A stretch of 64,000 nucleotides of DNA from assembly GCA_947088135.1 (NCBI GenBank), contig CAMUFJ010000004.1:1-64000 (forward strand). Direction: 5' to 3'. The notes below the pieces were generated by a model. It had not been told where the DNA came from. It searched no databases and saw nothing but the letters and a program-made list of their open reading frames with translations. Positions 16,367 to 25,154 of the stretch are shown here, one piece after another. The DNA is from an uncultured Clostridia bacterium (GTDB lineage Bacteria > Bacillota > Clostridia > Christensenellales > Borkfalkiaceae). The translations under genes were made by a program, and so were the position numbers. Within the stretch, counting starts at the first letter, position 1. Each line of letters begins with the position of its first letter.

Positions 16367-17362
16367 ATGGAAAAGAAAATCATGTATTCGGCGGCACAGC
16401 CGAGCGGGAAACTTACGATAGGAAATTACGTCGGCGCGATCTCCAACTGGGTGCGCTTGCAAAAGGAGTACGATTGCTTTTTTGCGATCGCCGATATGCA
16501 CGCCATCACCGTACGGCAGGAGCCGCAGGAGCTTCGCCGCCGCACCTTGGAGCTTGCGGCGCTCTATATCGCCTGCGGGCTCGAGCCCGAAGCCTGCTCG
16601 CTCTACGTGCAGTCGCAGGTGTCCGCGCACGCCGAACTCGCTTGGGTGCTCAACACGATTACCTACGTGGGCGAGATGGAACGCATGACGCAGTTTAAGG
16701 ATAAATCCCGTCAGCACGCCGATAATATCAACATGGGGCTCATGGACTACCCCGTGCTGATGGCGGCGGACATTCTCTTATATCAGGCGGAGTACGTTCC
16801 CGTGGGAATCGACCAAAAACAGCACGTGGAGATCACGCGGGATATTGCGGGGCGCTTTAACAACCGCTACGGCGCGACGTTCACCGTGCCCGAGCCTCTC
16901 ATCATGAAATCGGGCGCGAAAATCATGTCTTTGCAAGAACCCGAGAAGAAGATGAGCAAGTCCGACGAAAATCCCAACGCCGTGGTGTTCCTTTCCGACG
17001 ATAAGGATACGGTGATCCGCAAGTTCAAGCGCGCCGTGACGGACAGCGACAACTGCGTGCGCGCGGGCGAGGATAAACCGGGCATCACAAATTTGCTTAC
17101 GATATACAGCGTCTTTCAAGGTTGCACCGTGGAGGCGGCGGAAAAGGAGTTCGCGGGCAAGGGCTACGGCGAATTCAAGCTCGCCGTGGGGGAAACGGTC
17201 GCCGACGCGCTTGCGCCCATTCAGGCGGAAGAGGCGCGGCTCCTTTCGGACAAGGCATATTTAAACGGCGTGCTCGCTTCGGGTGCGGAACGGGCGTTCA
17301 AGGCGGCGCGCAAGACGCTTTCCAAGGTCTATCGCAAAATAGGCTTTTATCGGGGTGAATGA
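16367..17362 (+). CDS. trpS: Tryptophanyl-tRNA synthetase
   Basis: A 331-residue class Ic aminoacyl-tRNA synthetase. The HIGH-equivalent motif is TIGN within QPSGKLTIGNYVGA near residues 11-24, and KMSKS is at 195-199. The length is normal. ATG 16367 has GGGGAGAG upstream and starts at the conserved first strand (KKIMYSAAQPSG). Its last four bases (ATGA) overlap the start of the DUF5685 gene, so the two are translationally coupled. Confidence 0.96.
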   Translation: MEKKIMYSAAQPSGKLTIGNYVGAISNWVRLQKEYDCFFAIADMHAITVRQEPQELRRRTLELAALYIACGLEPEACSLYVQSQVSAHAELAWVLNTITYVGEMERMTQFKDKSRQHADNINMGLMDYPVLMAADILLYQAEYVPVGIDQKQHVEITRDIAGRFNNRYGATFTVPEPLIMKSGAKIMSLQEPEKKMSKSDENPNAVVFLSDDKDTVIRKFKRAVTDSDNCVRAGEDKPGITNLLTIYSVFQGCTVEAAEKEFAGKGYGEFKLAVGETVADALAPIQAEEARLLSDKAYLNGVLASGAERAFKAARKTLSKVYRKIGFYRGE

Positions 17363-18228
17363 CCGTGCTCGGCTACGTAAAGTACGATTTGCCCAATTTA
17401 TGCGTGAAGGATTTACAGCTATACAGAGCGATGTATTGCGGACTGTGCAAGGGGATCGCAAAGTCCTGCGGACAGCGCGCTCGCATGGGGCTCACCTACG
17501 ACGTCACTTTTTTGTCCGTTTTTCTGCATAATATTTTAGGAATAGACGTTAAAATAGAGAGGCAGGGATGCATTGCGCACGTGAAAAAGCGTTCGATTGC
17601 CCTAACGGACGAGTTGACGGAGGAGCTCGGCGCGCTGAATACCTTGCTCGTGTACTACAAGCTGACCGACGACATCGCGGACGGCGGAAAGGGTCGGGGC
17701 AAACGCGTATTCTTCAAAAAAGGGTTCCGTCGGGCGAAGAAGAAATATCCCGCGCTCGTAAAGCTTGTGAGCGACTATATGGCGGAGCAGGAGAAGGCGG
17801 AGAAGAGCGGGGCGAGCTCTCCCGAAATGGCGGCAGACCCGTCCGCTTGCATGATGCAGGCGCTCTCCGATCACTTTTTGAAGGAAAAGGCGAGCAAGGC
17901 GACGCGGAGCTTGTTTTACGAGTTCGGCAAATGGGTATACCTCATCGACGCTTTGGACGATTACGATAAAGACAAAAAGAAGCGGGAATACAATCCTTTC
18001 GTTCTTACCTACGGTTCGGAAAGCCGTAAGGCGCTCATGGAGGAGCACGGGGAGGAAATCTCCTTCCTGTTCGATACGAGCTTTTACGCCATGCGCGAGA
18101 GCTTGGAGGAAATTCCGTTTTCCTTCAATCGGGATTTATCGGACAACGTGATCCTTCGCGGGCTTCCCTTGGAAACGGCGCGCGTCATGCGGGGCGAGCC
18201 GATTCGCGTAGAGAACGTGAAGATTTGA
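17359..18228 (+). CDS. DUF5685 family protein
   Basis: A 289-residue protein with the family's N-terminal cysteine motif (YRAMYCGLCKGIAKSCG, about residues 23-40) and a helical body. It carries acidic patches such as LIDALDDYDKDKKKREYNPF near 205-220 that could bind metal, like the aspartate-rich motifs of helical bundle enzymes. Function is unknown. It overlaps trpS by four bases and is followed by two cysteine-tailed proteins, an arrangement that suggests a shared process. Confidence 0.8.
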   Translation: MTVLGYVKYDLPNLCVKDLQLYRAMYCGLCKGIAKSCGQRARMGLTYDVTFLSVFLHNILGIDVKIERQGCIAHVKKRSIALTDELTEELGALNTLLVYYKLTDDIADGGKGRGKRVFFKKGFRRAKKKYPALVKLVSDYMAEQEKAEKSGASSPEMAADPSACMMQALSDHFLKEKASKATRSLFYEFGKWVYLIDALDDYDKDKKKREYNPFVLTYGSESRKALMEEHGEEISFLFDTSFYAMRESLEEIPFSFNRDLSDNVILRGLPLETARVMRGEPIRVENVKI

Positions 18229-18238
18229 GGAAACGCAA

Positions 18239-18604
18239 ATGTTTTCGCAGGAAAATTTGGGAGATCATGAAAAATACGCCGCCGTGCGGGAAAAGCTTGC
18301 GGGCGATCCCGCCGACGAAGCGCTGACCGCGGCGCAGGAGCTTCTCGATGCGGAAAAAGAACGGGACGCAGAATGGCACTATATGCAGGCGGCGGTACAC
18401 TATTATAGACGCCGATACCTCGATTGCCGGAAACGGCTGGAAACGGCGATCAAACTCGATCCGCTGAATCCCCGTTACCGCGCCGATTACGACGGATTGT
18501 TGCAAATGTCGCGCGCGGCGCAAGAAGAGCAACGCAAAAAGAGTTCCAAAGCGACGGACGGTTGCGCAGAGGGCTGTTGCGAATGCTGTTGCAACCTTTG
18601 CTGA
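18239..18604 (+). CDS. Small TPR-like protein with cysteine-rich C-terminal tail
   Basis: A 121-residue protein. The middle (AEWHYMQAAVHYYRRRYLDCRKRLETAIKLDPLNPRYR, about 40-80) reads as a TPR-like helical pair. The last 14 residues are C-rich (GCCECCCNLC). The equivalent TPR segment (AEWHYLQSVVFYKKNWMNESKKQLEIAMQMDGGNAKYR) occurs in the J-domain protein encoded next, so the two proteins share a module and arose by duplication. It starts 10 bases after the DUF5685 stop, with GAGG in between. The tail could bind metal or an Fe-S cluster, or be lipid modified. Confidence 0.78.
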   Translation: MFSQENLGDHEKYAAVREKLAGDPADEALTAAQELLDAEKERDAEWHYMQAAVHYYRRRYLDCRKRLETAIKLDPLNPRYRADYDGLLQMSRAAQEEQRKKSSKATDGCAEGCCECCCNLC

Positions 18605-18648
18605 GCATTCACGCTTTCATAAATCGAAACAAAATAAGGAAAATAGAT

Positions 18649-19257
18649 ATGAGTCAAGAAAATTACAACATTTTACAGGTGAACGAAACCGCGACCGACG
18701 AGGAGATCACGGCTTCCTACGAACAGCTCAAAGCCAAGTACAACGAGGACAAGTGGCTGGACGGAGAGGCGGGAAATGAAGCCGCGCGCATGCTCGGCAA
18801 GCTCGACGCCGCCTATAAAGAGGTGATGGACGAGCGCCGGGAACGCAGGCAGAACACGAGCGGGGACAGCGCGTACGAGGAAGTTTCCAAGTGCATCCGA
18901 AGCGGCGATATTGCGCGCGCGCAGAGCCTTCTTGACGGCTTCAACGAGCGCACGGCCGAGTGGCATTATCTGCAATCGGTGGTATTCTATAAAAAGAATT
19001 GGATGAACGAGAGCAAAAAACAGCTCGAAATCGCCATGCAGATGGACGGCGGAAACGCCAAGTACCGCGAGGCGTACGAGAAGCTTAACGCCCGCGCCGA
19101 TTACAACACGAAGACGGGCGGCGCGCCCAATACCAATCCCAACGTCAATTCGGGCGACGAGCAGATGGGCGGGAATTGGTGCGCCAACTGCGCAAGCTTT
19201 TGCTACACCTATCTCTGCATCAACTGCCTGTGCAATATGTGCTGTAACTGCCGCTGA
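18649..19257 (+). CDS. J-domain-like protein with TPR segment and cysteine-rich tail
   Basis: A 202-residue protein. Residues 1-65 form a DnaJ-like domain (YNILQVNETATDEEITASYEQL). The HPD tripeptide is not present; the loop reads KYNEDKW, so Hsp70 stimulation is doubtful. Residues about 80-145 carry the TPR-like segment shared with the preceding gene. The last 26 residues hold 9 cysteines in CxxC-type spacings. AAGGA lies 8 bases before ATG 18649; a longer upstream frame overlaps the previous gene and is unlikely. It is followed two bases later by a membrane protein gene. Confidence 0.8.
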   Translation: MSQENYNILQVNETATDEEITASYEQLKAKYNEDKWLDGEAGNEAARMLGKLDAAYKEVMDERRERRQNTSGDSAYEEVSKCIRSGDIARAQSLLDGFNERTAEWHYLQSVVFYKKNWMNESKKQLEIAMQMDGGNAKYREAYEKLNARADYNTKTGGAPNTNPNVNSGDEQMGGNWCANCASFCYTYLCINCLCNMCCNCR

Positions 19258-19259
19258 GT

Positions 19260-19808
19260 ATGAAACGCCCGTCCAAATCTTACGAGATCGCACTGTCGGC
19301 GATCGCCTGCGCCTTTGCGGCGATCGCGCTCACGATCGGCTCGTACGTGAGCACCCTGCTCCCGTCGGGTTATATTTTGGCGGTGTTTGCGCTCATGCTT
19401 CCGCTCGCCAAAGGTTTTATTTGGGGAAACGCGCTCGCGTTCGCGGGCGCGTCGCTTCTCGCTTTTCTCTTTAACATCGGCGGGGTTTTAAAGCTCATTC
19501 CCTTTTTCATGTTTTTGGGGTTGCATCCGCTCGTGAACTTTCTGCAAAAGAAATTCGTGCGGAGCAAAATTCTCAACGGGGTCGTGTTTGCGGTAAAGGC
19601 GCTTTGGTTCGACGGAATGCTGCTCTTTACTTGGTTTGTGCTCACCCCCGTTTTCGGGTTCGCCGAGCTTACGTTTTACGACGTTTTGGAAAAATATCTT
19701 TGGTATCTTGTCTTTTTCGGCGGGACTGCGCTGTTTGCGGCGTACGACTTTGCCATCTTCCTCTGTCAGCGCGCGATGGACACGGTTGTGAAGCGTTTGA
19801 GGAAGTAG
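19260..19808 (+). CDS. Integral membrane protein, ECF-transporter S-component-like
   Basis: A 182-residue protein with about five hydrophobic helices (approximately 9-31, 36-50, 56-75, 100-125, 140-165). The N-terminal SYEIALSAIACAFAAIALTIGSYV and the following LPLAKGFIWGNALAF resemble the substrate-binding components of ECF vitamin transporters or related small membrane proteins. I cannot assign a substrate, and no ECF ATPase is nearby. It begins two bases after the J-domain gene, so it is likely part of the same operon. Confidence 0.65.
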   Translation: MKRPSKSYEIALSAIACAFAAIALTIGSYVSTLLPSGYILAVFALMLPLAKGFIWGNALAFAGASLLAFLFNIGGVLKLIPFFMFLGLHPLVNFLQKKFVRSKILNGVVFAVKALWFDGMLLFTWFVLTPVFGFAELTFYDVLEKYLWYLVFFGGTALFAAYDFAIFLCQRAMDTVVKRLRK

Positions 19809-19838
19809 CGGCGGGAATTTGTTTGCGGGAGGCTTGTT

Positions 19839-21224
19839 TTGGAAAAAAACGAAACGATCGTTGCCGTTGCGGACGGATTGGGGACGAACGGAGAGGGTAT
19901 CGTACGGCACGAGGGGGTCACGCTTTTCGTGCCTTATCTCATTTCGGGTGAAAAAGCGCAAATTAAAATTTTAAAGCGGAAAGGAAACGTCGCTTACGGC
20001 AAGGCGGAGGAAGTGTTGACGCCCGCCGAGGAACGGGTGCGTCCCGTCTGCCCCGTGTTCGGGAAATGCGGGGGCTGTCAGCTCCAACACCTGCGTTACC
20101 GCTCCCAGCTCAAATTCAAAACCCGCCTCGTAAAAGACACCCTGCGCAGGATCGGCGGGATCGAAGTACCCGTCAACGAGTGCGAGCGCAGTGAAAAAGA
20201 ATACGCCTATCGGAATAAATTGCAGTTGCCCATCGGGCGGAGCGGGGGCGAGAACGTCATCGGTTTTTATGCGGAACGTTCGCACCGGATCGTTCCCGCC
20301 TCCTCCTGTGCGCTTCATCCCGAATGGGCGGAGAAGCTTATTTCCGCCTTGCACACTTTTATGCAGACCTGCGGGCTGGACGGCTACGACGAACAGACGG
20401 GGGAGGGACAGCTCCGCCATATCGTGGTGAGAGAGCTCAGAGGTCGCTTTCTTGTCACTCTTGTTGCGACGGTGCGGGAAATCAAGGGGATCGATTATCT
20501 CCTCTATCTTTTGGATCAAATTTTCGGCGAGTACAGTTTTTTCCTCAATATCAACCGCGAAAAGACCAACGTGATTTTCGGCAAGGAGCATATTTTGCTC
20601 AAAGGCAAGGAATCGTTCGAATGCATCGATTGCGGAGTGACCTTCGAGGCGGGCGCGCAGACTTTCGTACAGGTCAACGAAAACGTGCGCACCAAGCTTT
20701 ACGAAAAGGCGCTTTCCTTTGTGGAAGAGGGGGAAACGGCGATAGACTGCTATGCGGGCGGCGGCTTGCTCACCGCCATGCTTGCCAAAAAGTGCGGTAA
20801 GGCGTACGGGATCGAAATCGTTCCCGAGGCGTGCGAATGCGCCGACGCCGTGCGCGATAAAAACGGACTTGAAGGAAACATGACCAATCTTTGCGGAAGG
20901 GTGGAGGATTTAATCGGCGGCGTTTTGCAAAAAGCGCCCTCCGCAACCGTATTGCTCGATCCGCCCCGCGCGGGCGTGGCGCGCAGCGTTTTGAATACGA
21001 TCATGGCGCAGAGAATAGAGCGGCTGATCATGATTTCCTGCGACCCCGCGACTTTGGCGCGCGATCTGGGCATTTTAACGGGCACGCTCGTGGAAACGGC
21101 GGGCGGGGAGCTCATGAAATCGGACGGCGCGGACGGCGTTTATAAAATCGAATTCGTACAGCCTTTTGATATGTTCCCGCAGACCAAGCACGTCGAAACG
21201 CTCGTCGTGTTGCAAAGGAAATAA
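19839..21224 (+). CDS. rlmD: 23S rRNA (uracil-C5)-methyltransferase, RlmD/RumA family
   Basis: A 461-residue SAM-dependent RNA m5U methyltransferase. An N-terminal TRAM domain (residues 1-58) is followed by the Fe-S cysteines CPVFGKCGGC (C71, C77, C80) and a fourth near C158. The SAM-binding DCYAGGGLLTAML is near residue 303, DPPRAG near 373, and the catalytic Cys is C402 in SCDPATLARDL. It starts at TTG 19839, where GGAGG lies 7 bases upstream. RlmD, RlmCD and the tRNA enzyme TrmFO-like m5U activities are hard to separate by sequence, so the modified site is uncertain. Confidence 0.9.
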   Translation: MEKNETIVAVADGLGTNGEGIVRHEGVTLFVPYLISGEKAQIKILKRKGNVAYGKAEEVLTPAEERVRPVCPVFGKCGGCQLQHLRYRSQLKFKTRLVKDTLRRIGGIEVPVNECERSEKEYAYRNKLQLPIGRSGGENVIGFYAERSHRIVPASSCALHPEWAEKLISALHTFMQTCGLDGYDEQTGEGQLRHIVVRELRGRFLVTLVATVREIKGIDYLLYLLDQIFGEYSFFLNINREKTNVIFGKEHILLKGKESFECIDCGVTFEAGAQTFVQVNENVRTKLYEKALSFVEEGETAIDCYAGGGLLTAMLAKKCGKAYGIEIVPEACECADAVRDKNGLEGNMTNLCGRVEDLIGGVLQKAPSATVLLDPPRAGVARSVLNTIMAQRIERLIMISCDPATLARDLGILTGTLVETAGGELMKSDGADGVYKIEFVQPFDMFPQTKHVETLVVLQRK

Positions 21225-21314
21225 GGGTTTCATTGGCGGGAGAAATTAAAAGACGGCGTTTTTGCTATCGGAGGACGGAGGAAGAGACCAAAACAAATTA
21301 TTTTTAAAAAACGA

Positions 21315-21343
21315 TTGACAAATCATGTTTTATATGTTACAGT
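21315..21343 (+). promoter_or_regulatory. Predicted sigma-A promoter of the leader and surface-protein unit
   Basis: Perfect TTGACA (21315-21320), a 17-base spacer and TACAGT (21338-21343). Transcription would begin near 21350, giving a leader of nearly 200 bases before the 892-residue gene. Confidence 0.65.
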
Positions 21344-21435
21344 ATTTTTAGCAAAATATTTTTGGAAATATTTGGAAAAAAAGACGGATTTAACTGATTT
21401 TTAAAACAATAGAACTTTGACGGAGGTGCCCGCCA

Positions 21436-21456
21436 ATGCAGTACTGTATGAATTAA
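21436..21456 (+). CDS. Putative leader peptide (MQYCMN)
   Basis: Six codons and a stop. GGAGGT at 21422-21427 sits 8 bases before the ATG. The stop codon ends exactly one base before the 5' arm of the terminator hairpin, so a ribosome on this ORF would cover the hairpin. This layout is typical of translational attenuators. No function is proven. Confidence 0.45.
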   Translation: MQYCMN

Positions 21457-21496
21457 GCGCAGAGAAAATTTCAGGTTTTCTTTGCGCGTTTTTGTT
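21457..21496 (+). terminator. Intrinsic terminator (attenuator candidate) between leader ORF and structural gene
   Basis: A 12-base stem (GCGCAGAGAAAA with TTTTCTTTGCGC, one G-T pair, 21457-21487), a 7-base loop and a T-rich run GTTTTTGTTT. It lies inside the transcript that would carry the downstream gene, so read-through must occur for expression unless another promoter exists in 21490-21540. Confidence 0.75.
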
Positions 21497-21542
21497 TATA
21501 GAGCGTCGATGCAAATAAGATGAAAAAACAGGGGGAAAAATA

Positions 21543-24221
21543 ATGAAAAATTGTACAAAAAAGTTATTGATGACTTTATCTATTATCGGCACTGCGTTAC
21601 TATTCGCTTTCATGTGTATATTAAACACGTTCCAACCTGTGCAATACGCGATGGCGTCGGAAGAGAAAACTGTATCGGAAAAAAAAGAGGAAGAAACCTA
21701 TCATCACCAAAAGCCAACAAATGTTGATATCGGAGTTTCAAGCTACAATGTAATAGAAATACTCGGCGAATATGACGAAACAACAAATAGCATAGTTGCA
21801 GATGATTTTTTATTCGAAGATTTAGACGAATATTTATACTATAAAATAATTGGGAAAGATTGTATCGTTGCCGATTTGCCCGAAAGTAACAGCGAATCTG
21901 GAATAATCGCAATGAAAGTAATTGCAGACGGAAGCTATTATCAAATCGGAGCTTCTATTCAGGACAGTGATTTTATTGAGGTGCTGTATTACGAGGCTAA
22001 AAATTTAACTTGTGTTTGCGCGCCTATTTTAAAGTATTTTGAATTCGAAGGACGGGCAACGGAAAAGGAATTGACCGATGACGAGTTATCGAAACGACTT
22101 TTAGAGAGTTTAAATGCAAAATCCGAATTTGCACAAATGCGCTATGAGGACGCGCAAAAAATCCAGTCGGCGCAAGCAACGGGGAATAGACCTAATCGGG
22201 TGGTATCCAATACAAACGCTTCTTATCCGAGATATACCGATACGGACGGAATTATTAAAAACTACTTAAACCTTTCTATGAGCGCAAGCAATAGGATGAT
22301 TTATGACTATTACGGTAAAGCGCATAAACATAAATCCTCGGGCGAGAATTTAAGCGACGATCCGATTACCAAAATCATTCCGAAATCGTTATTCAGCAGC
22401 ACGGGAACGACGATTACTATCGGTTTGGAATACGGTTTCTATATTAACACCTATAATTCTTCCGATAAGATGAACAATTCTAAATTTCTTGTATTCGATA
22501 TCGAATCGGAAAAACTTTCTCCCAAAACGACTACGGGCATGGTTCAAATTAAGCCGTTATTCGGGGGAACGGCAACATATGTAAAAGATTTAAAAGTAGT
22601 GACCGTTTCAAGCGGAACGAAGCTTGCGGTAAGCGATGTTGTAGTTGCCGTAAATTTGAGCAATAAAGATGGATTGAATTTCGGCGATAGCGGTTATGAC
22701 GGATATAAAGACTACGGCTATTTTGTAAGTGCCGGAGCGGTAGAGGCGCACGGTACTAGTTGCAGCTACGGAAACAGTGCGGCAGATTTTGCCAAATTAG
22801 CAATAGGAACGGTAATGGGCAAAATTCCTAAGTACGGCGGTATCCTAAAAACAGTGTTTAATGCCACGACAACTATTGCAGAGAAGAATTATAAAGCAAA
22901 AACGCAAATAGCTACAAATCAAAATGTAATTCAATTTATCGAGAATGCAAACGCGTTGTCAATTTTGAGCACGGGTCAGCCTTTGCCGAAGGCATTTCGT
23001 ATGGAATTGAAGGATCAGGGGAATCCGGAAGCTACTAATAGAACGCCGTTGCTTTATAAGCCGTTTAACAATGGAAACTATTATTTTAAATTGCAATACC
23101 AAGTAGACCAACGAGATGATGCTATCAATTGGGATACGCTTGTTTCGACCCAAATTGAGTTGAGCGTGGTGGAAGATAATACTTCTAAAAATCTTTTTGG
23201 TAAACCGAAAGGCACTTTGGATTTGTGCGCGCATACCATGGGCGGCTTCGTAGAAGAATATAATAATAATCCCATAAGGGATACCCAAAGCATTGATGCC
23301 GACATATTTTATGGAGCGGAATTTGGTTACGGACAAAAATATAAAGAATTTGAGTTTACTCCAAACTGTAATTACGATTATGTAATTGAAACAAGAGGCA
23401 CTATTCCAACTTATTTATTTCTTTTAGACGCAAATGAACTATTACTTGTAAGTACCGACGAGCAACCCCATATAGGAATCAATGCAAGACTTGTATATCA
23501 TTTAATTGGCGGGAAAACTTATAAAATTAGAGTGGAAGAATATCATATAGGTCTTGGCTCCACGGCGCTTATTGTGCATAAAATAGATACAATTACAGAA
23601 TTGGGGAGAGGGTATTCGAGTGCGTTTGAAGGAGCAAGACAATATACTTACGATAGTATCTGGTTTGAATTTAAACCTATGGCAAATGCCATTTATACAA
23701 TATCTACTGCATCTGGTTCCTCTATGGATACATACTTTACCGTCTACGATGAAAACTTGAATGTAATCGCCTTTGATGACGATTCCGGAGAGGGCAGATT
23801 TGCCTTGCTTGATATGTATTTGTTGCAGGGCAAAACATATTACATTAAAGCTAATACATATAACAATAACAGCTCTGGAAACTTTACAACCATAGTAACA
23901 AGACAGCAAATGCTACCCAAATATGCCGATTGGGAATTGAACAATGAAGAGTATATTTATTATAGGATAACTGTTCCCGATTTAACGACGGGTAGCTATA
24001 AAATGTCGGCATTTGCGCGCTCGGGGAGCACGAACGACACTTACTTGACGTTATTAGATAACAGCTTTAATTACATGACGCATAACGATGATAGAAGCAG
24101 TTCAGACCGTAGCTCCGAGATAATTTACACCCTCGAAGCGGGAAAAACCTACTATCTTCAACTGAGGCTATTCAGCACGTCGGCAAATGCGGAAGGTATG
24201 ATTGAAATTGAGAAGATATAA
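21543..24221 (+). CDS. Secreted 892-residue surface protein with C-terminal PPC-like domains
   Basis: A signal peptide (basic start, hydrophobic 8-27, probable cleavage after AMA near residue 38) leads an exported protein. Residues about 40-580 match nothing I recognise. From about 590 the protein has three repeated beta units with features of bacterial pre-peptidase C-terminal domains, for example IYTISTASGSSMDTYFTVYD and LLQGKTYYIKANTY, DTYLTLLDNSFNYMTHNDD and LEAGKTYYLQLRLF. No LPXTG or membrane anchor is present. The ribosome site is GGGGGAAAAATA before the ATG. Base composition is AT-richer than the flanking genes, and a lipoprotein gene follows after 9 bases, suggesting a two-gene acquired unit. 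Confidence 0.8.
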   Translation: MKNCTKKLLMTLSIIGTALLFAFMCILNTFQPVQYAMASEEKTVSEKKEEETYHHQKPTNVDIGVSSYNVIEILGEYDETTNSIVADDFLFEDLDEYLYYKIIGKDCIVADLPESNSESGIIAMKVIADGSYYQIGASIQDSDFIEVLYYEAKNLTCVCAPILKYFEFEGRATEKELTDDELSKRLLESLNAKSEFAQMRYEDAQKIQSAQATGNRPNRVVSNTNASYPRYTDTDGIIKNYLNLSMSASNRMIYDYYGKAHKHKSSGENLSDDPITKIIPKSLFSSTGTTITIGLEYGFYINTYNSSDKMNNSKFLVFDIESEKLSPKTTTGMVQIKPLFGGTATYVKDLKVVTVSSGTKLAVSDVVVAVNLSNKDGLNFGDSGYDGYKDYGYFVSAGAVEAHGTSCSYGNSAADFAKLAIGTVMGKIPKYGGILKTVFNATTTIAEKNYKAKTQIATNQNVIQFIENANALSILSTGQPLPKAFRMELKDQGNPEATNRTPLLYKPFNNGNYYFKLQYQVDQRDDAINWDTLVSTQIELSVVEDNTSKNLFGKPKGTLDLCAHTMGGFVEEYNNNPIRDTQSIDADIFYGAEFGYGQKYKEFEFTPNCNYDYVIETRGTIPTYLFLLDANELLLVSTDEQPHIGINARLVYHLIGGKTYKIRVEEYHIGLGSTALIVHKIDTITELGRGYSSAFEGARQYTYDSIWFEFKPMANAIYTISTASGSSMDTYFTVYDENLNVIAFDDDSGEGRFALLDMYLLQGKTYYIKANTYNNNSSGNFTTIVTRQQMLPKYADWELNNEEYIYYRITVPDLTTGSYKMSAFARSGSTNDTYLTLLDNSFNYMTHNDDRSSSDRSSEIIYTLEAGKTYYLQLRLFSTSANAEGMIEIEKI

Positions 24222-24230
24222 GGAGGTAGC

Positions 24231-25085
24231 ATGGGAAAAACAAAAAGAATGATGATGGCGTGCATTTCATTGGTGTTTTTGGTGGTGGCTATGCTTTCTT
24301 TTACGGCTTGCAAAAAGGCTCCCGAACCGAAAGAGAAAATCGATTTTCATTGGTCCATGAGCGCGTTGACGACGGCTATCGAACGTTCCTATGCAAAAGC
24401 GACGGGCGGAAAGTCGGAGGCGGTGCTGGATTCCTCGGCGTTAAATGACATGGTCGCCTCGGTCGACTATGAGCAAGTGAAACGACTCGGGTTACCGTTT
24501 TATTGCCGTTCTCTTTATTCCGTTGAAATCGAGGAAATTCATGAGTTTTACGTGGAAGGAAGCTTTGACGATGTTATCAGTGAATATTGCGGTTGCGGAC
24601 CTTACCGCGTTTTGATTACGAGATACAACTTAATAATTCGGCATTTATATGTTGTCTATTCTCCGGAAGAAGGCTTTGTTGAAGATTATTTTTGTAGCAG
24701 ATGGGGTCCTAATAATAATTATTATATAATCGTAGAGGGTGCGGACGGACAACTGTTATGCGGTGATGATACTAGCGGTTTAGTAGGAAATCAGGTTACT
24801 AAATTTAACCCCAAAGGATATGCTTTGGGGTTGGAGTGGGAAAATTCGGACTTAGAGATACCGCCTTACAACGAAATCAGGCTCACCTACGACGGGGCTT
24901 GGAGCTTTGCTTGCGTTTATTATGAAGGGACTTTCCAAAATGAAGACGAGATTTATCGGCATGAATACAGTATTCGGCGGGAAAGCCTTAAAACGTACCA
25001 ACTGAACGACGAACACCTCGTAACCGATTTGGTAGTACCCATTTGGTACAACCACGCGGATTATGCGGAGAGCCCCTCAGGATAG
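24231..25085 (+). CDS. Lipoprotein, unknown function
   Basis: A 284-residue protein with a signal peptide and lipobox LSFTAC (Cys27), so it is predicted to be anchored in the outer leaflet of the membrane. The mature part is acidic and rich in Tyr, with no recognised domain. AAGGAGGT sits 4 bases before the ATG, 9 bases after the surface-protein stop, giving a two-gene unit. A terminator follows. Confidence 0.78.
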   Translation: MGKTKRMMMACISLVFLVVAMLSFTACKKAPEPKEKIDFHWSMSALTTAIERSYAKATGGKSEAVLDSSALNDMVASVDYEQVKRLGLPFYCRSLYSVEIEEIHEFYVEGSFDDVISEYCGCGPYRVLITRYNLIIRHLYVVYSPEEGFVEDYFCSRWGPNNNYYIIVEGADGQLLCGDDTSGLVGNQVTKFNPKGYALGLEWENSDLEIPPYNEIRLTYDGAWSFACVYYEGTFQNEDEIYRHEYSIRRESLKTYQLNDEHLVTDLVVPIWYNHADYAESPSG

Positions 25086-25109
25086 ACGGGGCGATTGTGA
25101 AAGGATGTA

Positions 25110-25147
25110 AAAAACGGCGGTTGCAGAATGCGGCCGCCGTTTTTGTG
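25110..25147 (+). terminator. Terminator after the surface-protein/lipoprotein unit
   Basis: Arms AAAACGGCGG (25111-25120) and CCGCCGTTTT (25134-25143), followed by TTTTGTG-type sequence. The stem can extend inward through G-T pairs. Confidence 0.75.
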
Positions 25148-25154
25148 TTGCCCA

